Assembly (NCBI RefSeq): GCF_000150275.1
Contig: NW_002060943.1
Location: 8,130,066 to 8,194,065 of the forward strand
Length of the DNA stretch: 64,000 nt
DNA from: Trichoplax adhaerens
Taxonomy: Eukaryota; Placozoa; Uniplacotomia; Trichoplacea; Trichoplacidae
Reading direction: 5' to 3'
This document shows, piece after piece, positions 25,995-36,852 of the stretch. The notes beneath the pieces were generated by a model. The model was given only the letters and a program-made list of their open reading frames with translations. It searched no databases and was not told where the DNA came from. Position numbers and translations under genes: made by a program. The stretch's first letter is position 1. Every line of letters starts with the position of its first letter.

Positions 25995-28814
25995 ATGGAT
26001 ATTAATATCATCTATAGGAAGATTGCTTTACTATCATTGATTGGATTTTGCGTTATAGCGAAATGTCAAAATCTACCTTACGTTACTAACGCCAATTATT
26101 CCCGTGAAACCAAAGCAATTCAATATGGTGACGTTGTCTTGGGTGGATTATTTTCAGTTCATTTTGAGTATACGCCATCACAACGTCGTTGTACTCATAT
26201 GAATGAACGTGGTGTTAAATGGGTACAATCGATGATTTATACAGTCGATCAGATTAATGATAATCCACATCTTTTACCCAATATCACCATAGGTTATGAT
26301 CTACGTGATACATGTAATAGTCCAAATAATGCCATCCAAGAAAGCTTGAATTTCGTAATATATTCTCATCTCGACGACAATCAAAATAGTGATTCTTTAA
26401 AATCTGTACTTTGTGATGATGAAGCGAATAATTCTATTTTCAAGCCAAAGCTTTTTTCTCACATAAAAAAAGAACAACTCGTGGAGAATAAAAGCCAATT
26501 TAGCTCAATACCAAATATGATCGGAGTAATTGGAGGTCGAAGTAGCCGTGTTTCACTGACTGTTGCCAGTTTATTGAGTAATTTTGACATAGCACAAGTT
26601 AGCTATTCATCGACAAGTCGTTTATTAAGTAATATAATTCAATATCGTTCCTTTTTTCGTACTGTGCCAACAGATGAAAATCAAGTTCAAGCAATGATTG
26701 ATATTGTTCAACATTTTAATTGGACTTACGTTGCTATCGTCGCGGTTGATGATAGCTATGGACGCTTAGCTGCCGATAGTTTCAAGAAAAGAGCAGCAGC
26801 ACTGGGCCTATGTATCGCAGTAGATCAACGCTTCCCCAATCAAAATAGCCAGCAAGCCATGCAAGATATTGTAACTGAATTAAGTCTGATACCAAGAGCT
26901 AAGGTGATTATCTTATTATGTGCTGAAAATGAAGCTGTGGATTTTCTCTATGTAGTGCAAAGGCAAAATTTAACCGGTCGGATCTTTATTGGATCCGATG
27001 CTTGGGGTGATTCGCCAAGAATAGCCACTTTACAACATGATATTGTCGAGGGAATGCTGGGTGTTGTCTTAGATGGTCATCCAGTACCTCAATTTGAAAA
27101 ATATTTAAAAACCTTAGATCTATGCAATAATAAGCGTAATCCATGGTTTAATCGATTATGGTATGAAAAAGCTCGGATGGAAAAGATACCGCCTGACCGT
27201 AATAATTGCTTAATACCATTTGAATTACTGCATAATTATACTGATACCTTTTATCAAGAAAATAGCAAAGTTGCTTATGTCATGGATGCTATTTATGCCA
27301 TTGCTTATGCTTTGCATAATATGTTACAATGTACAGCGACATCTTGCAAACCATTAAAAACCATCGACCGTAGTACATTTTTACAGTACTTACGTAATGT
27401 TACTTTTAATGCCATTTCAGTTAAAAATTTCCATTTTAGCCCTGAAGGTGATGCATTAGGCATATACCAGATTAAGAATTTACAACCTAGTTCCACTCAT
27501 TCCCGTAAACTTGAATTTAAAACGGTAGGAGAGTGGGATATGTCTCAACAATCGGGTTTAGAATTACGAATTCAAACTCATAAAATTGTATGGACTGCAC
27601 AGCATCCAGATCAAGTTCCGATATCACGTTGTAGTGATGATTGCTTACCTGGGACATTTCGAAAATTTAGCAGTGTTATCTCATGTTGTTGGGAATGTAT
27701 TCCATGCGTACGCAATGCAATCTCCAATTCTACTAACGCTGAATATTGTTATAATTGCTTACCTGGTCAAGTAGCCAGTAGTAACTTGTCCGAATGTATT
27801 GATAAAGCTCCTATCACCTTTCAGTGGAATGGTCCTTTATCAATTACAGTTTTTATTTTAGCTGGAATCGTTTACTTAATGATCTTAGTGACATGGATTA
27901 TTATCATGAAACATCGTCAATCGCCAGTGGTGAAAGCATCCAATACATTATTAACCAATTTTCTTCTCATCGGTATAACAGCTTGTGCTACTTCAGCGGT
28001 TGGATTTATCGCACCGATATCACTTGTATCCTGTAAGCTTGGTCTTTTTATATCTGTTATTTCACTTGTCTTTATTTTATCCACCATTATGGCTAAAACT
28101 AATCGAGTATCCAAAATATTTCAAAGTGCCTTAAGTCATTCTAAAAATTCTTCTGCATTTCTTAAAAATAGTACACAAGCATTTTTTGTTATTTGCTTGA
28201 CTAGTATCGAAATCGTTCTTACCTTTAGCTCGTTAGCGGTCGATCCGATAGAAATCAATCGCTATTTATCACATAATAATGAAGTCTATTTACAGTGTAA
28301 CACACGATACAAAATCACTTTTTACTCAACAATATCCTATCTTATTGTATTAAATATGGTTTGCCTTTATTTGGCTTTTAAAACCAGAAAATTACCTGAA
28401 AATTATAATGAAGCAAAATTTATCAGTTTTACATCCTTAATTATTACTTGTTTTTTATCAACAATTATTCCAGCTTACTTTTCTACCATTGGTTCATTTC
28501 GAGCTGGAGTAGCATCCATTGGTTTATTATGTCTATCATGCGCTATCCTTTGCTGCATGTTTTTACCAAAGGTCTATATTCTGCTATTCGAATCGAACAC
28601 AAACACCAAAGAAAATGCTATCCTAGACTTGGCCAGTTATTCATTTGGTAACGCAAATACTGCTTCATTCTCAAGTAATCGAACAGCGTACAAGAATACG
28701 GCAATAGTAGTTCCACTATTGACCAATAGCAGTCAAACTTCGTCTGGTACACTATCATCATCATCATCACTCCATATTGGTCGCAGAAGTATTAAAGTTG
28801 CAGGCTGTGATTAA
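25995..28814 (+). CDS. mGluR-like class C GPCR, copy 3 (intronless)
   Basis: The open frame extends upstream of 25995 but the first ATG is there, with an A-rich context and a signal-peptide-like start (MDINIIYRKIALLSLIGF), giving 939 residues. Layout as in copy 2: Venus-flytrap domain (about 40-540), nine-cysteine linker (about 545-605, CCWECIPC), seven helices (about 612-860) with FKTRKLPENYNEA, and a Ser/Thr-rich tail of about 80 residues. Pocket: the S165, T188, D208, Y236, D318 and K409 equivalents of mGluR1 are present; the R78 position is tryptophan (W76), as in copy 2. Close paralogue of copy 2, same strand, no intron. A plasma-membrane G-protein-coupled receptor for a small amino-acid-like ligand is the likely role; the ligand is not known. 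Confidence 0.95.
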   Translation: MDINIIYRKIALLSLIGFCVIAKCQNLPYVTNANYSRETKAIQYGDVVLGGLFSVHFEYTPSQRRCTHMNERGVKWVQSMIYTVDQINDNPHLLPNITIGYDLRDTCNSPNNAIQESLNFVIYSHLDDNQNSDSLKSVLCDDEANNSIFKPKLFSHIKKEQLVENKSQFSSIPNMIGVIGGRSSRVSLTVASLLSNFDIAQVSYSSTSRLLSNIIQYRSFFRTVPTDENQVQAMIDIVQHFNWTYVAIVAVDDSYGRLAADSFKKRAAALGLCIAVDQRFPNQNSQQAMQDIVTELSLIPRAKVIILLCAENEAVDFLYVVQRQNLTGRIFIGSDAWGDSPRIATLQHDIVEGMLGVVLDGHPVPQFEKYLKTLDLCNNKRNPWFNRLWYEKARMEKIPPDRNNCLIPFELLHNYTDTFYQENSKVAYVMDAIYAIAYALHNMLQCTATSCKPLKTIDRSTFLQYLRNVTFNAISVKNFHFSPEGDALGIYQIKNLQPSSTHSRKLEFKTVGEWDMSQQSGLELRIQTHKIVWTAQHPDQVPISRCSDDCLPGTFRKFSSVISCCWECIPCVRNAISNSTNAEYCYNCLPGQVASSNLSECIDKAPITFQWNGPLSITVFILAGIVYLMILVTWIIIMKHRQSPVVKASNTLLTNFLLIGITACATSAVGFIAPISLVSCKLGLFISVISLVFILSTIMAKTNRVSKIFQSALSHSKNSSAFLKNSTQAFFVICLTSIEIVLTFSSLAVDPIEINRYLSHNNEVYLQCNTRYKITFYSTISYLIVLNMVCLYLAFKTRKLPENYNEAKFISFTSLIITCFLSTIIPAYFSTIGSFRAGVASIGLLCLSCAILCCMFLPKVYILLFESNTNTKENAILDLASYSFGNANTASFSSNRTAYKNTAIVVPLLTNSSQTSSGTLSSSSSLHIGRRSIKVAGCD

Positions 28815-30250
28815 ACGTGAATATTTGTTCTATTTAACGCTACTCGCCTTCTACTTAATTTCCTTATTTTACTGAATGACACGACACCAAACGATTGATT
28901 TCATTTTTGGCACATGTGTATGTGTGGAAAGTAAATTTCATACTTGGTATTAAAACTGTTAACACGAAAGAGTTCATTGTATAGTATTGCCTTCAGCATG
29001 CATTTGTTAACCTCACTAAACGTTATATAAAGAAAAAGCGTCGAGATACAGTCAATAGAGGACCTGAAGAATATGCCAGCATACATTATATTTCTACCAT
29101 ATTTAGAATTTGTATTCAGTAAATTTTGCGAACATTTATTAAATATCATTTTACGCATCTATCACTCTAATAGCATCAATTGCACTCGTATTATAGTATA
29201 TCGGATTTTATTACGAAAATGATATTTTACTAACTAGATAGCCATTTTTAGTGTTTAATTAATCCTTCATTTTTTACAAAGAATGATTAAAAATCATGAC
29301 TGGTAAAGTTACTAGCGTTAATAAAATCCGAATTTCGCACCTTTGATGATAAATAATTTTTCGTTGCATGCAGTGCATTTGTTGTTATTCCTATGAATTA
29401 GTACACGAGTATATAGTGTACTACTATGGCGAATACTTAGCTTACTTAGCCAGTAGTTTAAATATCCATGCATGAGTAGATACAGATAATTTTTAAGCAA
29501 TTTCAGCGCATCTAGTGAACAGTACATTCTTAATTGGGCCATAAGTTGAATACAAAGTGCAGTAAGACTTGCCTGCAGTAGTTGACTGTAGTATATTTCA
29601 CAAGATGTGATTAGTTCCAGTAATAGATAATAATTAATATTCATACAAAGGCCATTACTATTACTATTATTGCCTTACAAAAGATGAGTAAATGAGATAT
29701 CAGGAGAAGCAAAATAATATACGTATACAATATGGCATAATCTCAACCGCAGCATCACTTGTTTTGAGTCTCAAATATGGCAGAATTTACAGTACACGCA
29801 TGACTTTATGAAATTATATCTTCTGCCTCCGTCCGGTTTTTACTGAATATGGTCACATGTAGGGGCTATCAGTAATAGTAGTAGCTCAAATTTTTAAGAG
29901 TTATATATGATATATGCAAGGACGCTATTATTCTCATACAGAATAAAGCAACGATAAATCAAGATATAAACGAGGCATACAATTTATGCAAGTAGGATAA
30001 ATTTTATTATCAATGCAAGAAAAATCGTACTACCGTAGTAATTTTGATTTATATTACGACTGTGACAAATATATAGCAATGAACGTAAATTGTAACGTAC
30101 ATCTATACGGAGCCTTAATTTTTTAGTTTTTTAAAGCACGAGATGAGTGAATGAAAGCAGAGCATGGGCTAATACGATTACTCAAGTAGTAATTGAGCGC
30201 TCCAAAGTAGTTATAAAAAGCATCCAGTTATGTTCGTAGCCATACTTTCA
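28815..30250. other. Spacer between receptor 3 and the enoyl-CoA hydratase gene
   Basis: Two genes converge here. Small minus-strand frames at 28901-29158 and 29318-29644 have no recognisable motif, no splice support and ordinary spacer composition, so I do not call them genes. The region should contain both 3' UTRs. Nothing else is seen. Confidence 0.55.
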
Positions 30251-32412
30251 TTACTTATCTTCATAATTTGGCTTTCTCTTTTCTACGAATGCGGTCATAC
30301 CTTCCTTACGGTCGTGCTATACCATAACACCAAATATTAGATCTTACCAATAAGAATCAGTTATACACATTACTCAAAGACTTACCACGGCAAAAGTTGA
30401 ATGGAAAATAGTTCTTTCATACTTTAGACCCTCATCTAAGCCAACGTTGAAGGCTAAAAAGTATTGTGTACGTCGAGTATAATTGAAATATGAAGCAATA
30501 GTGATGTCGAAAGTTATGATGTAGTACCATCATAAAAGAAAACTGAAAGTAAGATAAATTTAATATGTATAAAATTAATCTTTACTACGTACAGGTTTGC
30601 ACTGCTTGCTTGCACATTCTAGCAGCCATTTTAGATTGATTGGCAATTACTTCAGCAGTCTTAATAGCTTCATCTACTAGTACTTCTTTAGGAAAAACCT
30701 TGCTCACCAAACCTAGATTGAAACAATTAATGTTACAGTAAGTTAGAGTTAAGTTAAACTAGCTATCGTTACTTTGCTGAATACAATCGTATAAATATAA
30801 CTAATATTCTTAACAAGGTAACCTTTTCTTTCAGCTTCCTGCGCATCAATCGGTTTGCCAGTGAGGATCATTTCCATAGCTAATGATTTGCCTACGGCTT
30901 TGGTTAATCTTTGCGAACCGCCACCACCTGAATACATCATTCGGTTAAGATAATTTATAACTAATTGATAGACAACTTTTCGCTGGTAGAAAAGCTTCTA
31001 TTTACGGAATCCAGGGCAGACAGTATTATATTATAGAATACCTGGAATGGTTCCAATACTTATTTCTGGTTGGCCAAATTTAGCATTATCACCAGCATAA
31101 AGGATATCACAAGACATTGCAATTTCGCAACCTCCGCCCAACTATTGCATAGGTAATTGGATATTAGTTGTTGATCAGCTCCAGAACAAGTATTTACAAG
31201 GCATAATTATAATACCTTTTATTACTATAATAAAAGCAACTTACTGCGTAACCATTAATAGCGGCGATAATTGGAGTTTTGGTTCTATGAACAAATTCCC
31301 AGTTCGCGAGAAAATCAGATTTATAGGTATAATCATAAGTTAGGTTTTGCATTTCTTTTATGTCTGCTCCCGCTGCAAATAATATCAAGCTTATAATCTT
31401 AGACATACGATTGTGTTTCATACTAAATAAATCTACAGTATTGCTAAGTCCCCTTAGTACTTAATAGCTACTAAATATTAAAAGTTATTTAAGATTTTCT
31501 TATTTAGCGGGTTATTATGCTATAATTTATATAATATTTATCGAGTTAGGAATACACGGTATGATGTTATTCGATTGGATAATATAAATATTGTATAGTT
31601 GCTTTTAGTTCCTCTAATTATACCATTGATATTTCGTAAAGCTCGAGTTAAGATCTGTATAAAGATTACTGCTAGTCGATTTGGTAATAATATAAGTATT
31701 GTAGATTTGTTTTTAATTTCCATAACTACTATTGATACAAAGTAAAGCTAAAATAGCAAAGGCACTCCACGATTGTATAGCACAATGCTAAAGACAAAGT
31801 TAATTTCATAAATTTTCTAAAGTCATATAATAGAGATTTGACAGCTATAATGATACAAGCGTATTTGTTTGAAAGTTGTTCATATAACGAGATATAGTCA
31901 ACAATCCAGTCATCGGATGTGGTTGTCGCTTTTTACCTGCGAAGGCCTTCTCAGAGCCGGTAAGAACGATACAGCCTATATCCGGATTCTTATCAAATGA
32001 TGCGAGCGCATGAGTTAATTCCGCTATCAAAGAAGCGCATAAGGCATTTAGTGCCTTGGGGCGATGTAGTCGGACAAGAGCGACATTTTGTCGTTTTCCT
32101 TTATATTCAACAATAATTTCCTTGTAATCGTTGTTTTCGGTACCTGGAATAATGTTTAGATTATTAAATGTTATTGGGAAGGTGTTGCAGAAGTTTTAAA
32201 ATCGTCTTTGCTAATCGGAGAGCAGTTTACAGACAGTCGGTAATGCGATTTTTAAGTACGAATTCAAAAATATAGTAGATTGTTATCTAACCTGCAGTTG
32301 AGTAGAATATCTTGCCGTGACCTGCTAATGAATACTTTGACAGTTGCGATGCAACAGGTCTATAACTGCGAGGCAATATTGATCTCGTAGCGATGGAGAA
32401 GATTCGAGACAT
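30251..32412 (-). CDS. ECHS1: Mitochondrial short-chain enoyl-CoA hydratase (crotonase)
   Basis: Hydrates 2-trans-enoyl-CoA to L-3-hydroxyacyl-CoA in mitochondrial beta-oxidation and amino-acid breakdown. Eight exons, in gene order: 32412-32292, 32143-31937, 31372-31245, 31141-31042, 30927-30823, 30712-30593, 30453-30386, 30316-30251; joined length 304 codons, every junction in phase (human 290). The first exon encodes a basic, Ser-rich presequence ([15 protein letters not shown]) typical of matrix import. Family motifs follow in order: [74 protein letters not shown]. Both catalytic glutamates are present (E158 in GGGCE, E178 in GQPE, 20 apart as in the rat enzyme). Two donors are unusual (GTTAGA after exon 1, GTTACC after exon 5). 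It looks intact and functional. Confidence 0.97.
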
Positions 32413-33249
32413 CTGTAAGTAGTAATCATAATAAGCGCATACAAAGGAGTTCGACAAAAATGCGGCTAAAACAAGTAATCTAACTAGTTATTCTTATGAC
32501 TATCCAAGTATCGTTTCTGTCTTGTAGTCTCTTTTTAATGTGTTCTGAAATGACTAGATATCAAGATAGCGCATAAGTCTATAGCAATGTTTTCGTCTTT
32601 AAATCTACGGTACTTCCGCAGAGGTTCAGCGTACGAATGGGAAGCCTGTAAGGGTATTTTGTGACCTCACTGAGGTATCAAATTTAAGTAAAGGCTGATA
32701 CAAAGAGCATTTTCGTTGATATTATAATAAAAATAATGAACTGATTGCAGCAAGATTTAATGATCCGATTTAACATCATTCTCGTACTATTTCTTCAATA
32801 ATATAATACATAATACGTTTACTAGTGTAATTAATTACTGCATATAGAAAGGCATACTTCGCAACTGTTCTCTATGATGCAGTAATTGTAAAGCGGAGAT
32901 GGGATCAACATGTTGTTCCTAGGGAGGTCGTTTATTAACATAATCGGAAGCAGTTGATATTTATCATTTGCCTAAAAATGCTTGAGAGTATTTATGCTAC
33001 TACTATGCAGAAAAGATTGCATGCTAAACTTACTTTAGAAGTCCGCAGATAGCTGGAAGCTTGCTTTTCTACTCTTCTTGGTGGATAAAAATGTTAGTCT
33101 GCAAGCAAACTGCCATAGGAACTAGCGTGCGAAATGAAATGTCGTCGCTCAAGTTATGTCTCCTGAAGAAGAGTTGAGAAATATGGCTAATATGAGACAA
33201 GGGGATGACAACATATTTTACAACAAAGCTACAGAGAGTAACAATACTT

Positions 33250-33396
33250 TGTACTGTACTGTACAGTATTGTACTATACTGTACTGTACACTATGCTATT
33301 TTGTCTTATACTGTACATTGTCAATTACTGTACTGTTTTGTACAGTTTTTACTTTTGACCAAAATAATGACACTGTACAGTGTACAGTACTGTATA
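33250..33396. repeat. (ACTGT)n/(ACAGT)n palindromic microsatellite
   Basis: Interrupted runs of the pentamer TACTG switch direction several times, producing self-complementary ACTGTACAGT junctions (for example near 33256-33272 and 33371-33393). These can fold into hairpins. Similar tracts occur at 38484-38802, and short copies of TACTGTAC/GTACAGTA are scattered through the right half of the window. Confidence 0.85.
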
Positions 33397-33641
33397 GCGA
33401 CGAAATGATACTGTACGCAATAAAAAGTCATGCTATAGTGACATCATTTTTGCTAAAGATTTCCTCTGCCATCCATACTGAGACAAGTAGCAGTTCTAGT
33501 ACTGTACACTAATACAGCTAGTCCTTCACCAAGCATTATACTAGCCAATCATACCATGAAGTCCATCATTAATAAACTTATACTGACTATTACTAGCAAA
33601 AAAATTGTCACTATCGCTTACTTGTAGTTCTGCTTCCAGTA

Positions 33642-33790
33642 CTAGCCCTAGCCCTAACCCTAACCCTGACCCTAACCCTAACCCTAACCCTAACCCTAAC
33701 CCTAACCCTAACCCTAACCCTAATCCTTTCCCTAACCCTAACCCTAGCCCTAGCTAACCCCCTAACCCTCCGGCGGAACCCTAGCTAACC
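33642..33790. repeat. Interstitial telomeric repeat array (CCCTAA)n
   Basis: About 20 units of CCCTAA on the plus strand (TTAGGG on the minus), with variant units CCCTAG, CCCTGA and CCTTTC mostly toward the edges. The C-rich strand reads 5'-3' toward KIN17, the orientation of a left chromosome end. It starts about 350 bp upstream of the KIN17 ATG and ends about 200 bp from it. The minus strand has many GGG runs and could form a G-quadruplex. Not a head-to-head fusion, since no inverted TTAGGG half is present. Confidence 0.93.
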
Positions 33791-33991
33791 TACGTCATAG
33801 TCGTAGTGGATGTACGGCGTTACGATTTTAAAACCCTTATAATACACAGTACAGTATGAAACACCAGCAACAGTGGTGATCAAAATTGCTTTCTCGAACG
33901 TCGCATCCGGACTATTTTCATCTATTAAATACAGTATTAAAGTAAAATCTCTTATTTCAACATAAAAAGAAGCCATAAGTTATAAAGAATC

Positions 33992-36852
33992 ATGGGTAAG
34001 AATGGTGGATTTCTTACTCCTAAGGCTATTGCCAACAGAATTAAAGCTAAAGGATTACAAAAGTTACGCTGGTACTGTCAGGTCTGCCAAAAACAGTGTC
34101 GCGATGAGGTAGGAATTGCCGAATGAATAATAATTATAATAAAAGTATAGTAGTAGTTGATACTGCAGTGAATAGAAAGCAGTACAGTTAATCAGCATCA
34201 CTCCGTGCCAGAGATGATGCGATTAACTTAGTTTCTTGTTCCACGTAGAACATACATATTGATGCCCATCGTAGCTTTATATAGTCTTACCAAATATTGC
34301 TTAATCATGCCAGTTCATGGCACTTCCTGATGTCAGTCATCATTTTACGGTCTAATCAGTTTACTCACCTACACAGTATGTTTACAACGTCTCGATGGGC
34401 ATCCGATCAAGAAATCTTATGCGTATACCTTCCGTATTATACTGTACATTTATAAATTAAATGAACGTATACTATGAAAAGATTGAAATGAATATAAGAT
34501 TGTCATCCTTAATCAAGGGACATAGAAGTCCCTGCCGAATCAGACCATAATACTATGCTCGTAAATGTCGTTGGTGAATAAATGATACATTTTGTCCATG
34601 CTTATTGTATAGTATTAAACTTAATCATGAAGACTAAAACATGAAGGGGATCTAAATTTATTATAGAATGGCTTTAAATGCCACACGATGTCTGAATCAC
34701 ATCAACGTCAATTACTTTTGGTAGCAGATAATCCGGATCAATTCGTCGATGGTTACTCGAAGTAAGATTGAAGAGGAGGCGATAAACTTGTACAGATGCA
34801 AATTGACGACTACATGTATGTATATGTAACTGATACATTTATTGAATTTATTTTGACATATTATAGAGAATTTGAGGAAGATTTTATATATTTATTAAAA
34901 AGAAGATTTGGAAGTCGAAGAATTCATGCAAATGTAGTTTACCAGGAATATATTGGTGACAGACACCATGTTCACATGAATTCCACATGTGTACGTCTAG
35001 GATTTGCTAAGATTTGATTCGGATAGATTACTTCATTAATTAAATAGCAATTTACGTTATCTTAATATAAAATGGGTAGTTTAATGTGCAATTCCACTAT
35101 AACGAAAGAATTTAATATCGTCAATACTTTGGATCATATGTATAGTGGGAAACGTTGACCTCGTTTGTCAAATACTTGGGTCGTGAAGGTAAGTGTGCCG
35201 TGGATCACACAGAAAAGGGTTGGTTTGTATCCTACATCGATCGCGATCCTGAGGTTTTAGCCAGGCAAGAAGTAAGTTTCTGTATAGCGCCTTTACTGTT
35301 GTATTTTACGTAATAATGTGAACTTGTTGCGCACTTTGATGGTTCACAACATGAAATATGGGATAGATTTGTCTGTGCTCACGTTACTGTCTAAATGAAA
35401 TAAAGTGTGACATTGGCTTTATGTTCATTATATAAAAAATCTTACTTCCATAAATACAGCTTCTTAAATCCAAAGAAAAAATGGAATTGGACGATGCGGA
35501 AAGAAACGGTATAATTCCATAGAATAGTGTAGATGTTGGTGAAATATATCGATTAGCTTTGTTTTCTTTTCAATTAATAGCAAAGTATATTCAACAACAA
35601 ATCAGCAAATCTACTAAAGACGCACCTGTAGATGAGGTATTATGTTCTGTAGAAATTGTACACTGAATGCGAATTTAATAAGTTGCTATTTTATTACCAA
35701 AGCCAAAACCAACCGAACTGAAACGTGAGGGCGATACTGATAAAGGTATTACGAAGAAATAGTATGGCAAGATGTGACTGTATTATCATTGCTAATCATT
35801 ATTATTACTGTGGGAGTGCAGACTCAAACAATGACTTACAGTATTATTTTCGAAATTTTCTTTACTTAGTCCTTTTCGTAATGCCTAATTCGAGTGTCAT
35901 TTCGAAGAAGAAAAGCAGCTCGCTCGATAAATTGTCCCCATTGAGCAATATCAACACCGGGAATTCTGTACCTTCTATTAAACGGACTGGGTAAATAAAC
36001 TATTCTTACAACAGGTTATCAATTTCGATGGAATGCTTCTAATCATATATTAATCGTTAATTGCAGTGAAAAACGGAAATCTGCTTTAGAGGATATTATG
36101 GTATTAAGTAAAATTATTTCAAATTTGCATTTAAATACGTTTAAGATTACAGCATCCTTTGAAAATGATTGCAATGTAGGAAGAAGAGAAAAAAAAGTCT
36201 AAATTACATGGTTCAAATTGTTGGCTACGGAAAGGGATAATTGTAAAAATTTTAAATAAAGAATTAGGTGATAAATTTTATAAGAGAAAATGTCTGGTAA
36301 AGGTATATAATTTTGTGTATTCATGAAAAATTGGCTATCTTTTAAGGGTGATGTCTAATAGGATATTATTTTAATAGCGTGATGTTCTTCATCGTTCATC
36401 TTATACATTTAGGATGTTGTAGATCAGTATATTGGAGTTGTCGAGGTGTTAGGGTCCAGTGCTAGAGCGAAGATAGATCAGGCCGATCTCGAAACAGTAT
36501 TACCATCATATGGTTCGTTTAGATGATGTCCTCTTCATTTACGCAACCTATACTACTAACGCTAACACAGACATAATTTGTGTGAATTTCAGGACGGCAT
36601 GTTATGATACTGAAGGGAAAGTATAGAGGATTAACTGCCATATTGGAGTCTTTGGATTCCGATAAATACTGTGTCTCAATACGATTAGATGAGGTACAAC
36701 GATACTTTATCAAGAGCATGACACATTATTAACTTGTACATATAATTTATAATTAATGTTTACGATTTATTTGATATCCTTAGGGCTCTGAGAAAGGAAA
36801 AACTTTGCATAATATGGCGTATGAAGCCGTCTCGAAGATACCCGAGGCTTAA
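33992..36852 (+). CDS. KIN: KIN17 DNA/RNA-binding protein
   Basis: Nuclear zinc-finger protein linked to DNA replication/repair and pre-mRNA processing. Thirteen exons: 33992-34108, 34667-34761, 34867-34990, 35146-35271, 35460-35508, 35581-35636, 35703-35745, 35870-35990, 36067-36100, 36180-36302, 36413-36512, 36593-36693, 36784-36852. Joined: 385 codons, all phases consistent (human 393). The N-terminus MGKNGGFLTPKAIANRIKAK is close to the human one; the C2H2-type finger has C29, C32, H45, H51. The KIN17 winged-helix region follows (RRFGSRRIHANVVYQEYI, TSFVKYLGREGK, YIDRDPE). After a Lys/Ser-rich linker comes the C-terminal pair of SH3-like folds with the KOW-type segment (VMILKGKYRGLTAILESL). 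Weakest junction: the acceptor of exon 8 (35870), chosen by phase and similarity. It appears intact. Confidence 0.96.

Larger units (their letters stand above)
32413..33991. other. Divergent intergenic region between ECHS1 and KIN17
   Basis: About 1.6 kb between two divergent starts, presumably holding both promoters. It contains the (ACTGT)n tract (33250-33396) and the telomere-type array (33642-33790). Short frames here (33156-33512 plus, 33785-33976 minus) run into these repeats and match no family. Confidence 0.6.

Noticed and set aside
29318-29644. 108-residue minus-strand frame downstream of receptor 3
   Set aside because: No motif, no neighbouring exons and composition like the surrounding spacer.
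33156-33512. 118-residue plus-strand frame beginning MSPEEELRNMANM
   Set aside because: After about 30 codons it consists of the (ACTGT)n microsatellite read as repeated Leu/Tyr/Cys/Thr residues, and no splice donor or family match rescues the first part.
33785-33976. 63-residue minus-strand frame starting 15 bp upstream of the KIN17 ATG
   Set aside because: It runs into the telomeric-array boundary, contains a TACTGTAC motif, and matches no family I know. A gene start this close to the KIN17 start is unlikely, though not excluded.
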